64,000 bases of DNA, from positions 11,628 to 75,627 of the forward strand of contig JBMNUT010000015.1 of assembly GCA_050946375.1 (NCBI GenBank), in the 5' to 3' direction. How positions within the stretch are numbered: the stretch's first letter is position 1; each line of letters opens with the position of its first letter. Both the position numbers and the translations under genes were made by a program. This DNA comes from UBA1794 sp050946375 (GTDB taxonomy: Bacteria > Bacteroidota > Bacteroidia > Bacteroidales > Bacteroidaceae). Of the stretch, positions 36,418 to 45,363 are shown piece after piece. The notes below the pieces were generated by a model that was not told where the DNA came from, ran no database searches, and worked only from the letters and a program-made list of their open reading frames with translations.

Positions 36418-36436
36418 CAGGTGAATTAACTGGAAA

Positions 36437-38791
36437 ATGGAAACAGATACAACCCAAACAGCAGACGATTGCATCCGGGTCAGGGATGCGTACGAAAACA
36501 ACTTGAAACACATTTCACTGGATATCCCGAAGAAAAAAATCACAATCTTTACGGGAGTCAGCGGTTCGGGCAAGTCTTCGCTCGTGTTGGACACCATAGC
36601 TGCCCGCTCACGCAGGGAGCTGAACGACACGTTCCCTTCCTTCGTGCAGCAATACCTGCCCAAGTATGGCCGCCCGCACGTAGGGCAAATCGACAGCCTG
36701 CCCGTGGCCATCGTCATCGACCAGCATAAGCCGGCTCCCAATGCGCGCTCGACCGTAGGGACTTATACCGACATCTACTCCCTCCTGCGCCTTCTCTTCT
36801 CGAGAGTCGGCCAGCCGTTTGTGGGCTACTCCGATACCTTTTCATTCAACCACCCCCAGGGACGCTGCCCCCGATGCGACGGGTTGGGTGAAATCACCGA
36901 ACTGGACGTACATAAACTCGTAGACTTCGACAAATGCCTCAACGACCCGGGCGTCATCAACTACGTAGCTTTCGAGCCCGGACAATGGCGCTGGATACGT
37001 TATGCCCGCAGCGGATTGTTTGACTTGAACAAGAAAATCCGCGACTACACCCCCGAAGAGCTCCAACTCTTCCTCTACTCTCCGCAAATCCGCCTGAAGA
37101 ATCCACCGGCCGGCTGGCCGAAAACGGCAAAATACGAAGGCCTCATGACGCGTATGTACCGCAGCATCATCCGCAGCGAGGAAGGGAAACTGCACCAGAA
37201 GCAGCTGGCTCCGATGACAACCACCGGCGTTTGCCCCGACTGCCACGGCACCCGCCTGAACGAAACGGTACGCTCGTGCCGAATATCCGGCCTCAACATA
37301 GCCGAAGTCACCGCACTTCCGATTCCCCAAATCAGGGAATGGCTGAAAAGCATTGCCGATCCCAAAGCCGTCGACTTGCGCCACGCCATTGACGTGCGGC
37401 TCGGAGCATTGGAAGACATAGGCTTGGGCTACCTTACGCTGGACCGCGGGATGGGAACCCTCTCGGGAGGAGAGGCACAGCGCTGCAAGATTGCCAAATA
37501 CATAAACTCCGGCTTGTCAGACATACTCTACGTTTTGGACGAGCCCAGCGTCGGCCTGCACAGCCACGATATACTTTTGCTGAAACAGTCTGTCCGCCGG
37601 CTCAGAGACGGGGGGAATACCGTACTTCTCGTAGAGCATCACAAAGAAATGATCAGCATCGCGGACCATATTGTCGATATGGGTCCCGGCTCCGGGGCTG
37701 AAGGAGGCAACATTTTATACGAGGGAACACCCGAAGGCCTCCTGCAAAGCGACACACAGACGGGGCAGTTTCTGTCAATCAGGCTGCCTTTGAAAGAAAA
37801 GCCCCGGCGCCCCACCGAATGGTTCCCCGTGCAGCACGCCACGATGCACAACTTGCAAGATTTATCCATAGAACTTCCGCTGGGCGTATTCTGCGTAATA
37901 GCCGGAGTGGCCGGGTCCGGAAAGTCATCGCTTATGGAGTGTTTCCGAAATGCAGTGGACGAACAGGTCAGCGATGCCGGGAAATTTGCCGATTACGGCG
38001 AGGTTACCTACATCAGCCAGCGCAACATCGGAGCCAATCTCCGCTCCACTCCGGCAACTTACATAGGCATCGCCGACGATTTAAGAAAACTTTTTGCCAA
38101 AGCATGCAAGGTAAAAGCCGACTTGTTTACCTTCAATGGCCGGGGAGCCTGTCCGGTCTGCAAAGGAAGAGGCGTGATTGTTTCCGAAATGGCCTTCATG
38201 GATTCCATAGAGACGACCTGCGAAGCCTGCGGCGGACTGCGCTATTCGCCCGAAGTGCTGGGATATCGGGTCGACGGGCTGAACATTGCCGAAACAATGA
38301 ACCTCACCGTCCGGCAGGCGTCGCGCCGCTTTGCCGGAACCATCATAGAGGAAAAATTGCGCCCGCTCATGCAAGTCGGACTTCCCTACCTGCACTTGAA
38401 CCAAGCCCTCTCTACCCTTTCCGGCGGAGAGCTGCAACGCATGAAGCTGGCTTCCTACCTCCCCTCGGCTTACCCTGCGGGAAACGGCGGAAACGATACC
38501 GAAGAAAAGAAGAAAAGAATATTCGTTTTGGACGAACCTACCGACGGTTTGCACGCCAAGGACATACAGAATCTCATTTCCCTGCTTGACAATATGGTCA
38601 GCCAGGGAGACAGTATTTTCCTCATCGAGCATAACCTCGAGGTGCTGAAGGCGTCCGATTACGTAATAGAGTTAGGGCCGAAAGGCGGAACCCAAGGCGG
38701 ACGGCTCCTCTTCAGCGGCACCCCTGCCGAAATGCTGGAAGCGCCCCAGTCCGTCACCGCCCCCTATTTGCGCGCCGAACTGCCCCGGTAA
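36437..38791 (+). CDS. Short UvrA-like ABC ATPase (UvrA paralogue)
   Basis: A 784-residue protein with two UvrA-type ABC modules. Walker A motifs are GVSGSGKSSL (near residue 40) and AGVAGSGKSSLMEC (near 490). Signatures are LSGGEAQR and LSGGELQR, and Walker B motifs are YVLDEPSVGLHSHD and FVLDEPTDGLHAKD. Zinc-binding pairs CPRC, CPDC, CPVC and CEAC are present. True UvrA is about 940 residues, so this protein is about 150 shorter; the missing part probably includes the UvrB-binding insertion after the first Walker A. Such paralogues occur in many bacteria and some confer drug or DNA-adduct tolerance. A direct role in standard excision repair is unlikely. Confidence 0.88.
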   Translation: METDTTQTADDCIRVRDAYENNLKHISLDIPKKKITIFTGVSGSGKSSLVLDTIAARSRRELNDTFPSFVQQYLPKYGRPHVGQIDSLPVAIVIDQHKPAPNARSTVGTYTDIYSLLRLLFSRVGQPFVGYSDTFSFNHPQGRCPRCDGLGEITELDVHKLVDFDKCLNDPGVINYVAFEPGQWRWIRYARSGLFDLNKKIRDYTPEELQLFLYSPQIRLKNPPAGWPKTAKYEGLMTRMYRSIIRSEEGKLHQKQLAPMTTTGVCPDCHGTRLNETVRSCRISGLNIAEVTALPIPQIREWLKSIADPKAVDLRHAIDVRLGALEDIGLGYLTLDRGMGTLSGGEAQRCKIAKYINSGLSDILYVLDEPSVGLHSHDILLLKQSVRRLRDGGNTVLLVEHHKEMISIADHIVDMGPGSGAEGGNILYEGTPEGLLQSDTQTGQFLSIRLPLKEKPRRPTEWFPVQHATMHNLQDLSIELPLGVFCVIAGVAGSGKSSLMECFRNAVDEQVSDAGKFADYGEVTYISQRNIGANLRSTPATYIGIADDLRKLFAKACKVKADLFTFNGRGACPVCKGRGVIVSEMAFMDSIETTCEACGGLRYSPEVLGYRVDGLNIAETMNLTVRQASRRFAGTIIEEKLRPLMQVGLPYLHLNQALSTLSGGELQRMKLASYLPSAYPAGNGGNDTEEKKKRIFVLDEPTDGLHAKDIQNLISLLDNMVSQGDSIFLIEHNLEVLKASDYVIELGPKGGTQGGRLLFSGTPAEMLEAPQSVTAPYLRAELPR

Positions 38792-38817
38792 TGCCAATCG
38801 GACAAGCTGCAAAATAC

Positions 38818-38857
38818 AATAAGGAGTCGCGCCTTTCGGCGTAACTCCTTATTTTTT
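38818..38857 (+). terminator. Terminator of the UvrA-like gene
   Basis: AATAAGGAGT (38818-38827) pairs with ACTCCTTATT (38844-38853), with an inner CGCC/GGCG pairing, followed by TTTT. Confidence 0.8.
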
Positions 38858-38863
38858 CGAGCG

Positions 38864-38937
38864 TGATTCCGATGCGATTCGAACGCATGACCCACAGCTT
38901 AGAAGGCTGTTGCTCTATCCAGCTGAGCTACGGAACC
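38864..38937 (-). tRNA. tRNA-Arg (anticodon TCT)
   Basis: Read leftward, GGTTCCG pairs with CGGAATC in the acceptor stem. The D-loop has AGCTGGAT, the anticodon loop is CTTCTAA with TCT, and the T-arm has GTTCGAATC. The discriminator base is A and CCA is not encoded. Length 74. Confidence 0.95.
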
Positions 38938-38960
38938 ATCAGTTTCTCATTTTCAGGCCG

Positions 38961-38991
38961 CAAAGGTAGAAATTCTTTTCGGGAAAGACAA
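38961..38991 (-). promoter_or_regulatory. tRNA-Arg promoter
   Basis: Read leftward: TTG (38991-38989), 20-base spacer, TACCTTTG (38968-38961), about 24 bases before the tRNA. Confidence 0.65.
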
Positions 38992-39047
38992 TAAATAAAG
39001 CCCTGATTTTACCTCTTACCACCTACATTTGCACAGAATCTGCACAA

Positions 39048-39701
39048 TCAAAGCTCCAAAACCGGCAAAACTTCGAGCGAAGCCTGGGGAAACTCACGGG
39101 CCAGATAGCGCTTCAAATAATCAAAAGTATCCTCCCGAATCGTCGCATCTCCCTCGGCCGGGAAAGTATTGTAGCAAACCGAGTGCAAGACAATGCCCCG
39201 CCTCTTCACGGCTTCCAGACTGAGTAACGTATGATTGACGCTTCCCAACTTGCCGGAAGTCACGAAAATCAGCGGAAGATTCCGCCGCACAATGTAGTCA
39301 ATCGTCAGCAGGTCTTCCGTCAAAGGCACCATCAGTCCGCCCGCCCCTTCCAGCAGAACCCGGTCGTAGCGCGAAGCCAGTTCGTCCGTGGCACGCTCAA
39401 TCTTGTCGAAATCCACCGGACGCCCGTCAATCTTCGACGCCAGAAGCGGAGAAGCGGGGAAGGAGAAAATCTCGGGCATGGTAAGCATCTCACGGTCTTC
39501 CGCCAGCGGTCCCGTCCCCATGATGCGGCGATGCAGCTCGATATCCTCCGAGCGGCCCACATTACCCGTCTGAATAAACTTCTGAGTGATGGTGCGCACT
39601 CCGCGCTCGTTCCAGGTCCGCGCCAGAAAACCCGTAGCATAACTCTTTCCGGCATCCGTATCGATGCCGCTTACGAAATAAACTTTTCCTTTTTTCATCA
39701 T
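39048..39701 (-). CDS. bioD: Dethiobiotin synthetase
   Basis: A 217-residue ATP-dependent enzyme that closes the ureido ring of dethiobiotin from diaminopelargonic acid and CO2. The P-loop is FVSGIDTDAGKSYATG near the start, a variant of GTDTDVGKT. LLEGAGGLMVPL holds the family EGAGG motif. It is the last gene of the leftward biotin operon, 12 bases after bioC. MM start codons are adjacent; the first is used. Confidence 0.94.
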   Translation of the reverse strand: MMKKGKVYFVSGIDTDAGKSYATGFLARTWNERGVRTITQKFIQTGNVGRSEDIELHRRIMGTGPLAEDREMLTMPEIFSFPASPLLASKIDGRPVDFDKIERATDELASRYDRVLLEGAGGLMVPLTEDLLTIDYIVRRNLPLIFVTSGKLGSVNHTLLSLEAVKRRGIVLHSVCYNTFPAEGDATIREDTFDYLKRYLAREFPQASLEVLPVLEL

Positions 39702-39713
39702 TGCATATTGTTT

Positions 39714-40556
39714 TTAATCGGCCCGTCCTGCCACAAAATACAGCGGCTGATAGGTCAAAGTAACCGGTTGTTCTCCGCCTGTTTTCGTGGCAGCTGCCGG
39801 AAAGCGACGACGGTATTCTTCCGAAAAACGGCGCAGACGCTCCGGCGTCCAGGGGCGGGTGCTTTCGGAAACACCCGTCACGCCCGTATCTTTCAAATGC
39901 CGGAGCACGGCTTTGGGCGAAGGGAAAACGTGGGAAAACTGCCGTTCTTCCGCATAAAGCATGCGGAACCCTGCCGATTCAAACCGTTCCTTCCACTCCG
40001 GAAGGGAATGGTATTTCAGCCCGCTGCCCGACAAAACACGTATTTCCCGCAACGTCTCCGGGCCAAAGGTACTCACCGCCAGCGCCCCTCCCTGCCGCAG
40101 TGCGCGGCGGCAACGCGCCAGAAAACGCTCCGGCTGCTCCAGCCATTGAAGCGCGGAGCAGGAGGTTATCAAATCCCAGCCTGCAGAGAAGTCCATGTCC
40201 TCCACATCGCCGGCCTGAAAGTGCAGGCACTTTTCCAAAATTCCCTTTGTACTTTCTGGAAAAAGTCTTGCATCCGTTTCCGAAAAGTCTTGCACCAACC
40301 GTTGGAAGCACGGCGCCTCTGCCTCCGGACACAAATCGTTCAGCAAAAAACGGTCCGGCCGGAAACGGCGAAAGAGAAGGCGGGAGTAAATCCCCGTGCC
40401 ACATCCGAACTCAAAGATGCGCGCCCTATCGGGCAAAACCGTATATGCGGTCAGCAAGTGCGCCATGCGTTCTGCTATCGCACGCTGCACAAATGCCTCA
40501 CGGTCGTACGTCTTCAACGCACGGGAAAAGCGCTGCGCGATACGTTTCTTATCCAT
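39714..40556 (-). CDS. bioC: Malonyl-ACP O-methyltransferase
   Basis: A 280-residue SAM-dependent methyltransferase that caps malonyl-ACP so that fatty acid synthesis can make pimeloyl-ACP methyl ester. The SAM motif is IFEFGCGTGIYSRLL, and the SCSALQWLEQPERFL region is typical. I start at MDKKRIAQRF, which has GGAG six bases upstream; the start overlaps the end of bioG by 8 bases. The usual length is about 250. About 22 extra residues (QDFSETDARLFPESTK... region) are encoded by exactly three 22-base repeat units, apparently an in-frame insertion near the surface loop before HFQAGDVED. Confidence 0.92.
   Translation of the reverse strand: MDKKRIAQRFSRALKTYDREAFVQRAIAERMAHLLTAYTVLPDRARIFEFGCGTGIYSRLLFRRFRPDRFLLNDLCPEAEAPCFQRLVQDFSETDARLFPESTKGILEKCLHFQAGDVEDMDFSAGWDLITSCSALQWLEQPERFLARCRRALRQGGALAVSTFGPETLREIRVLSGSGLKYHSLPEWKERFESAGFRMLYAEERQFSHVFPSPKAVLRHLKDTGVTGVSESTRPWTPERLRRFSEEYRRRFPAAATKTGGEQPVTLTYQPLYFVAGRAD
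40213..40297. repeat. 22-base repeat array R11 inside bioC
   Basis: Units at 40227 (GCACTTTTCCAAAATTCC), 40249 (GTACTTTCTGGAAAAAG) and 40271 (CATCCGTTTCCGAAAAG) are exactly 22 apart, and a fourth start is near 40293. Three units give 66 bases, so the reading frame is kept. Confidence 0.8.
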
Positions 40557-41271
40557 TTTGCTCCGCAAATAAAAGTCTCCACTCCGTTTCGCCTGCCGCA
40601 TTCAGAAAACGCCCTACCGAAAACGGCCAATGCCCGCAAGCAAGCTCTTCTACCGCCCCTATCGTCTGCCAGGCCAGTTGCTGTGCCTGTGGCGGAAAAA
40701 TACGGTCGGCGCGGCCAATATATACCTTGCTCCAGGGCAGACCGGCCGCCTTGTCCGGGCAACTGCCTTCCGGGAGAGCGGTCAAAGTCCTGAGCGCTGC
40801 CAGCTCCTGCCGCAGTTCCTCCACCGGCCGGCGGGGGCAATGTTCCGCAAAACGCCGGTACTCTTCCTCATTGCTGCACATGCGGCGATAGAAATTCTGC
40901 ACGTCCGCCTCCGTCTTCATGCCGCGCAGGGTCAGGTCATACACGCGAGGTGGAATTCCTTGCTGCGCATCGATGGGAAAAAGCGTACCGTTCAAAGCCA
41001 CCGCTCCCGACAGACGGGGAAAAAAATCCCGGTAGCGACGCCACACGTTGTCGGCCATCCATACGCCCATAGACCAGGCAGCAATCCGCAGTTCCGCATA
41101 GCCTTCCAACAGTTCCCGCCGGAAATCGGCAGAACGATAGTCGTAACAAATCAGATAGTCCTCGTCGTCTTCCGGACGAAAAGCACGGAAAGGACGGGAA
41201 TCCATGCCCCACCCTGCAAAAAACAGCAACAGCCGACGAGCACCTTGCCGCTTGATAAATTCCTGTTTCAT
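40549..41271 (-). CDS. bioG: Pimeloyl-ACP methyl ester esterase, BioG type (DUF452)
   Basis: A 240-residue alpha/beta-hydrolase-like protein of the BioG/DUF452 family, which removes the methyl group from pimeloyl-ACP methyl ester in place of BioH. Typical segments are LLLFFAGWGMDSRPF near the start and IAAWSMGVWMAD with the presumed nucleophile serine. It overlaps bioF by four bases (ATGA) and bioC by eight. The operon context supports BioG over other esterases. Confidence 0.88.
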   Translation of the reverse strand: MKQEFIKRQGARRLLLFFAGWGMDSRPFRAFRPEDDEDYLICYDYRSADFRRELLEGYAELRIAAWSMGVWMADNVWRRYRDFFPRLSGAVALNGTLFPIDAQQGIPPRVYDLTLRGMKTEADVQNFYRRMCSNEEEYRRFAEHCPRRPVEELRQELAALRTLTALPEGSCPDKAAGLPWSKVYIGRADRIFPPQAQQLAWQTIGAVEELACGHWPFSVGRFLNAAGETEWRLLFAEQNG

Positions 41272-42431
41272 AGTAATTCTGCCAGTTTTTCCACAGCCTC
41301 ATCCGGCAACGCGGCCGTGAGGGAAATGCGCACCCGCGCAGTACCTTCCGGCACGGAAGGCGGCCGCACGGGTAAGACATAAAAGCCTTTCTCCCGCAGA
41401 TGCGCCGCCAGTTCCACTGCTTTGCGGCTCTCGCCCGTAATAACGGGAAGGATATGGCTCGACGAAGGGCATTCATACCCTTTTTGCTGCAACACGCTCC
41501 GCAAAAAATCGCTCATCGACCGAAGCCGTGCCCGGCGTCCGTCCCATGAAGGAAGCCGCTCCAGCAGAAAGAAAGTCCAGTCCATCTGCAACGGAGGCAG
41601 GGCGGTCGTGAAAATAAACGTTCGCATTTTGTTTACAAGATATTCGTAAACGAGCCGGTTGCACACCACGAAAGCCCCGGCTGAAGCCAATGCCTTGCCC
41701 AAAGTGCCTACGAGAAAATCAATATCTCCCACGCAGCCCTGCTCCTCGGCACAGCCCAGCCCGTGCGCACCCCGCAGGCCGAAAGCATGCGCCTCATCCA
41801 CATAGAGCAACACGTTGGGATACTTTTTCTTGAGCCCTGCAAGGCGCGGCAAGTCAGCCTCATCGCCATCCATGCTGAAGATGCTCTCCGTGGCAATCAA
41901 GATGCTTTCATACTCGCCGGAATAACGGGCAAGCAATCGCTCAAGATGGGCATAATCATTGTGGCGGAAGCGTATGCAGCGGGCCGAAGAGAGGCGTATT
42001 CCGTCGATTAGCGAGGCATGTACCCACTTATCTGCCAGCACCAGCATGCGCTCGTGCCCGATGGCCGGAAGAATACCAGCGTTGATATGATAGCCGCACG
42101 AGGCAACCAGAGCGGATTCCCGCCCGTATAGTTCAGCCAACCTATGCTCCAGGCGGAGATGGGACGGGAAAGTGCCCGACAAAAGGCGGGAGGAAGAAGA
42201 GGAAAAAACTGCCGAATCGGGAGTAAGCATGCGCAGGAACTCCGCGCGCAAGCCCCGGTCGGCGGCCAATCCCAGGTAGTCGTTGGACGAAAGGTTGTAC
42301 ATCTTCCGTCCGTCCGCCACCACAAACGGGCCTTCCTGCCGGGTCTCGGAAAGAAAACGGTAATTGCCGTTCGCCTGCAGACGGCACAGTTCGTCGCGCA
42401 GGCGCTGTTCAAACAAGGAAATGTTGCTCAT
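41268..42431 (-). CDS. bioF: 8-amino-7-oxononanoate synthase
   Basis: A 387-residue PLP enzyme that condenses pimeloyl-ACP with alanine. The motifs LSSNDYLGLA, YVDEAHAFGLRGAHGLG and GTLGKALASAGAF are those of the alpha-oxoamine synthases, with the PLP lysine in GTLGKA. I use the ATG of MSNISLF, which has TAAGG about ten bases upstream. A GTG six codons earlier overlaps the stop of the bioBA gene and is an alternative, translationally coupled start. Glycine C-acetyltransferase is a close relative, but the operon settles the choice. Confidence 0.94.
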   Translation of the reverse strand: MSNISLFEQRLRDELCRLQANGNYRFLSETRQEGPFVVADGRKMYNLSSNDYLGLAADRGLRAEFLRMLTPDSAVFSSSSSRLLSGTFPSHLRLEHRLAELYGRESALVASCGYHINAGILPAIGHERMLVLADKWVHASLIDGIRLSSARCIRFRHNDYAHLERLLARYSGEYESILIATESIFSMDGDEADLPRLAGLKKKYPNVLLYVDEAHAFGLRGAHGLGCAEEQGCVGDIDFLVGTLGKALASAGAFVVCNRLVYEYLVNKMRTFIFTTALPPLQMDWTFFLLERLPSWDGRRARLRSMSDFLRSVLQQKGYECPSSSHILPVITGESRKAVELAAHLREKGFYVLPVRPPSVPEGTARVRISLTAALPDEAVEKLAELL

Positions 42432-42445
42432 TGCCGATGCCTTAC

Positions 42446-44671
42446 TCACAGTTCAGAAACGACTTTCACCAAAGCAGCTGTCAACTTCCGCACCTGCTCC
42501 GGAGACACGATGTACGGAGGCATCACATAAACCAGCCGCCCAAAAGGCCGGATCCATACGCCTTCTTCCACGAAACGCCGCTGCACGAACGCCATGTCCA
42601 CCGGGGCTTTTGTCTCTACCACGCCTATGGCCCCCAGCACACGCACATCGGCAACCTGCGGCAGACGGCGTGCCGGCTCGAGCCCTGCCCTAAGGCCTTG
42701 CTCAATGGATTGCACCTGTTCGCGCCATGCCCCGCCCAGCAACAGCCGAAGCGAAGCACAGGCTACGGCACAAGCCAACGGATTACCCATAAAGGTGGGG
42801 CCGTGCATGAAGACACCCGGCTCGTGGGAAGAAATCGTATCGGCCACTTCGTTGGTGGCAGCCACGGCACTCAAAGTCATATAACCGCCGGTCAGGGCTT
42901 TACCGATACACATGATATCCGGAACGACACCTGCATGTTCGCACGCAAACATGCGCCCCGTCCGGCCAAAACCGGTAGCGATTTCGTCGAAAATCAGCAA
43001 GACTTCGTGTTCGCGGCACAAGGCTTCCGCACGACGCAGGTACTCGGGATGATAAAACCACATGCCACCGGCGCCCTGCACTATCGGTTCCAGAATAAGA
43101 GCGGCCAGCTCCGAGCCGTGTTCCTCCAGGCATTTTTTCAACGGAAGTATGTCTGCTTCGTTCCATTCCCCGTCGAAGCGCGACGCAGGAGACGGCAGGA
43201 AATGACGCACGGGCAGCGCCGGGCCGAACAAACTGTGCATGCCGGTCACCGGGTCGCATACGGACATCGCATTCCAGGTATCCCCATGATATCCGCGGCG
43301 GATGGTCACAAAATTCGATTTTCCGGCACGGCCTTTGGCAAACCAATACTGAACAGCCATTTTCATGGCTACCTCCACGGCAACAGAACCCGAATCGGCA
43401 TAAAAGATTTTCTGCAGGGGACGAGGCAGGACACGCAGCAGCAGTTTGCCCAACTCTACGGCAGGACGATGGGTAAGCCCGCCAAACATGACATGGGCCA
43501 TCTGCGCGGTTTGCTGCTGGATAGCCTCATTCAAGACCGGATGATTATAGCCGTGAACGGCACACCACCAGGATGACATGCCATCCAGCAGTACTCGTCC
43601 GTCTTCCAACTCGATCTCCGCCCCCCGACAAGCGCGTACGGGATAGACGGGAAGCGGCGAATTCGTAGACGTATAGGGGTGCCAGAGATGAATGCGGTCG
43701 AACTCCACCGGCGAAAGCTGGTAGCCTGCCGCGCGAACCCGCTGCTTGTCGGAATCTACGGTATTGCCGGTCGTCGTCAGCATATCGCCGGTTATGGCCG
43801 AATTGATGCCGATATGCATGGCTTTCTCCGTCTCTTCGGGAGTGAGGCGCGCCCGTCCTCCGGCAAAACGCAGATATGCTTTCGGATGGATGAAACGAAA
43901 CAAGGCAATAGTCGTATAGATATCTTCCAAAGGCAGCAGAGGCTGGTGCTCCAGGGGGGTACCCGGAATCGGATTCAGCAAGTTGAGGGGAATGGACTGC
44001 ACGCCTGTTTTCCGAAGGGCAAAAGCCAATTCGATACGTTGTTCCCAACTTTCGCCCATTCCGATGATACCGCCGCTGCAAACTTCCAGCCCTACTTTGC
44101 GGGCCGAAGCCAGAGTTTCCAACTTCTGCTCCGGCGTATGGGTCGTACATAAATGGGAAAAATAAGAAGGAGCCGTCTCCAGATTACAATGGTAACGGGT
44201 AACGCCGGCTTCATGCAGAGCTCTCAGTTCATCCTCTGTGAGCAACCCTAAAGAAGCGCACAAAGGAATGGAACTTTCGCGGCGCATTTGCCGAACGGCT
44301 GCACACAATTCGCGCAACTCGGCAGGCGACAGCTTGCGTCCACTGGTCACCAGAGAAAAACGATTGACCTCTTTCGACTCGTAGTACTGCGCTTCTTTCA
44401 ACAGCTGCTGCGCCGGAAGCAAGGGATAGCAATCTACATGGGTATTATGATGCAGCGACTGGGCACACCACTTGCAGTTTTCCGGACAACGCCCGGACTT
44501 GGCATTCACAATAGCGCACAAATCAAAACAATCGGAAGCACATTGCTGCGTAATACGCGCAGCTGCTTCATAAAGCGCCTCCTTATCCTGGTACGACACC
44601 AGCTCCAAAGCCTCAGAAACCGTTATTTCGTAACCGGCGCATACCTTTCGTTCAAGTTCTTCTATACACAT
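42446..44671 (-). CDS. bioAB: Bifunctional biotin synthase / DAPA aminotransferase (BioB-BioA fusion)
   Basis: A 741-residue fusion. Residues 1-315 are biotin synthase, a radical SAM enzyme with C62-x3-C66-x2-C69 (RCPENCKWC), which inserts sulfur into dethiobiotin. Residues from about 330 (FDRIHLWHPYTS) to the end are the PLP-dependent 7,8-diaminopelargonic acid aminotransferase, with the PLP lysine K591 (CIGKALTGGYM). Both domains are full length and keep their catalytic motifs. Such fusions are known from Bacteroides. The open frame extends 56 codons upstream, but the BioB homology begins at MCIEELERKV. The gene leads the biotin operon and follows a long leader with a strong hairpin. Confidence 0.95.
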   Translation of the reverse strand: MCIEELERKVCAGYEITVSEALELVSYQDKEALYEAAARITQQCASDCFDLCAIVNAKSGRCPENCKWCAQSLHHNTHVDCYPLLPAQQLLKEAQYYESKEVNRFSLVTSGRKLSPAELRELCAAVRQMRRESSIPLCASLGLLTEDELRALHEAGVTRYHCNLETAPSYFSHLCTTHTPEQKLETLASARKVGLEVCSGGIIGMGESWEQRIELAFALRKTGVQSIPLNLLNPIPGTPLEHQPLLPLEDIYTTIALFRFIHPKAYLRFAGGRARLTPEETEKAMHIGINSAITGDMLTTTGNTVDSDKQRVRAAGYQLSPVEFDRIHLWHPYTSTNSPLPVYPVRACRGAEIELEDGRVLLDGMSSWWCAVHGYNHPVLNEAIQQQTAQMAHVMFGGLTHRPAVELGKLLLRVLPRPLQKIFYADSGSVAVEVAMKMAVQYWFAKGRAGKSNFVTIRRGYHGDTWNAMSVCDPVTGMHSLFGPALPVRHFLPSPASRFDGEWNEADILPLKKCLEEHGSELAALILEPIVQGAGGMWFYHPEYLRRAEALCREHEVLLIFDEIATGFGRTGRMFACEHAGVVPDIMCIGKALTGGYMTLSAVAATNEVADTISSHEPGVFMHGPTFMGNPLACAVACASLRLLLGGAWREQVQSIEQGLRAGLEPARRLPQVADVRVLGAIGVVETKAPVDMAFVQRRFVEEGVWIRPFGRLVYVMPPYIVSPEQVRKLTAALVKVVSEL

Positions 44672-44689
44672 TATTATATAATATAAGCA

Positions 44690-44735
44690 AGAGAAGGAAC
44701 AAAGGGGAGAATATGCTCCCGTTCGTTCCTTCTCT
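44690..44735 (-). promoter_or_regulatory. Strong hairpin just upstream of bioBA
   Basis: AGAGAAGGAAC (44690-44700) and GTTCCTTCTCT (44725-44735, overlapping its 5' neighbours by one base) are perfect inverted copies, with inner GGGAG/CTCCC pairing. It ends 19 bases before the bioBA start and could hide or expose the ribosome site, or stop transcription. It lacks a long T run. Confidence 0.55.
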
Positions 44736-45121
44736 GATGATGACTGTTTCTGGCTGGTTGATTGGCAAAAAACGCCCGTCCCGTTTCCGCACAAGCCACA
44801 GCCTGCAGGGAAAAAGGAGACATGCACAATGTATTGCAAACAGAGGGTTGCTCCAAGAAAGCGAGCAGCGGAGGGCCGGAATCCCTTTCCTCCTCTTCGT
44901 TCGCCCGATAAGGCGACTGCCCGGCGCCATAGAGGATAAAGCCCAATTTGCCGGTCTTGCTCAAAGAAGAATCAGCCACTTCTTTGCGCAAACGCCCTAT
45001 AACCACACAAATCTTAAGGGAAAGAAAGATGGCATACGGCTTACGACTCCAGCGGGAAAAGCGTACTGCTTTTCGCTCAGAGGCAGAGAATCTTATCATC
45101 CTACGGCACTGCATGAGGTTG

Positions 45122-45129
45122 CAAAGGTA
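45122..45129 (-). promoter_or_regulatory. Likely -7 box of the biotin operon
   Basis: Read leftward TACCTTTG. The -33 region is weak (ATTG). It lies about 450 bases before the bioBA start. Confidence 0.45.
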
Positions 45130-45259
45130 GCAATTCCACAATAAATGAATGAGCTTCTTTTCCGAGTTCAAGGACTTTATTTAAGGCACACTAGGGCAAT
45201 TCTGTGCAGATATAACGTTTTTTAGGGTCAACCCGATAGCTTTCGTTAACAAGACTCCT

Positions 45260-45267
45260 TACCTTTG
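45260..45267 (+). promoter_or_regulatory. -7 box of the carboxylase operon
   Basis: TACCTTTG with a leader of about 90 bases before accC. The -33 region is weak. Confidence 0.5.
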
Positions 45268-45363
45268 TCCAAATTCTAAAAAAGAAGTAGAAAGTTCCTC
45301 ATTATAAAACAGGCAAACTGATACTATTCATCGTGCGAGTGCACATAGACATATAAATAGATA

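Larger units (their letters stand above)
36111..36436. other. Divergent gap between the efflux operon and the UvrA paralogue
   Basis: About 325 bases with a 22-base repeat array (36244-36310), a lone repeat-like GACTTTTC at 36181, and the -7 box TACCTTTG (36410-36417) just before the UvrA-like gene. No gene or riboswitch is recognised. Confidence 0.6.
44672..45363. other. Divergent control region between the biotin operon and the carboxylase genes
   Basis: About 690 bases. Leftward it holds TACCTTTG (45129-45122) as a likely -7 box, which would give a bio leader of about 440 bases ending in a strong hairpin (44690-44735). Rightward it holds TACCTTTG (45260-45267) for accC. A leftward 165-codon frame (44674-45171) has no recognisable family and is probably not a gene. 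I see no known riboswitch. Confidence 0.6.

Noticed and set aside
44672..45121. The biotin leader was examined for TPP, SAM, cobalamin and similar riboswitch signatures.
   Set aside because: None of the conserved core motifs I know could be found by eye; a covariance search would be decisive.
44674..45171. A 165-codon leftward frame in the biotin leader.
   Set aside because: No recognisable family, Arg/Ser-rich composition, and it spans the likely promoter and the leader hairpin.
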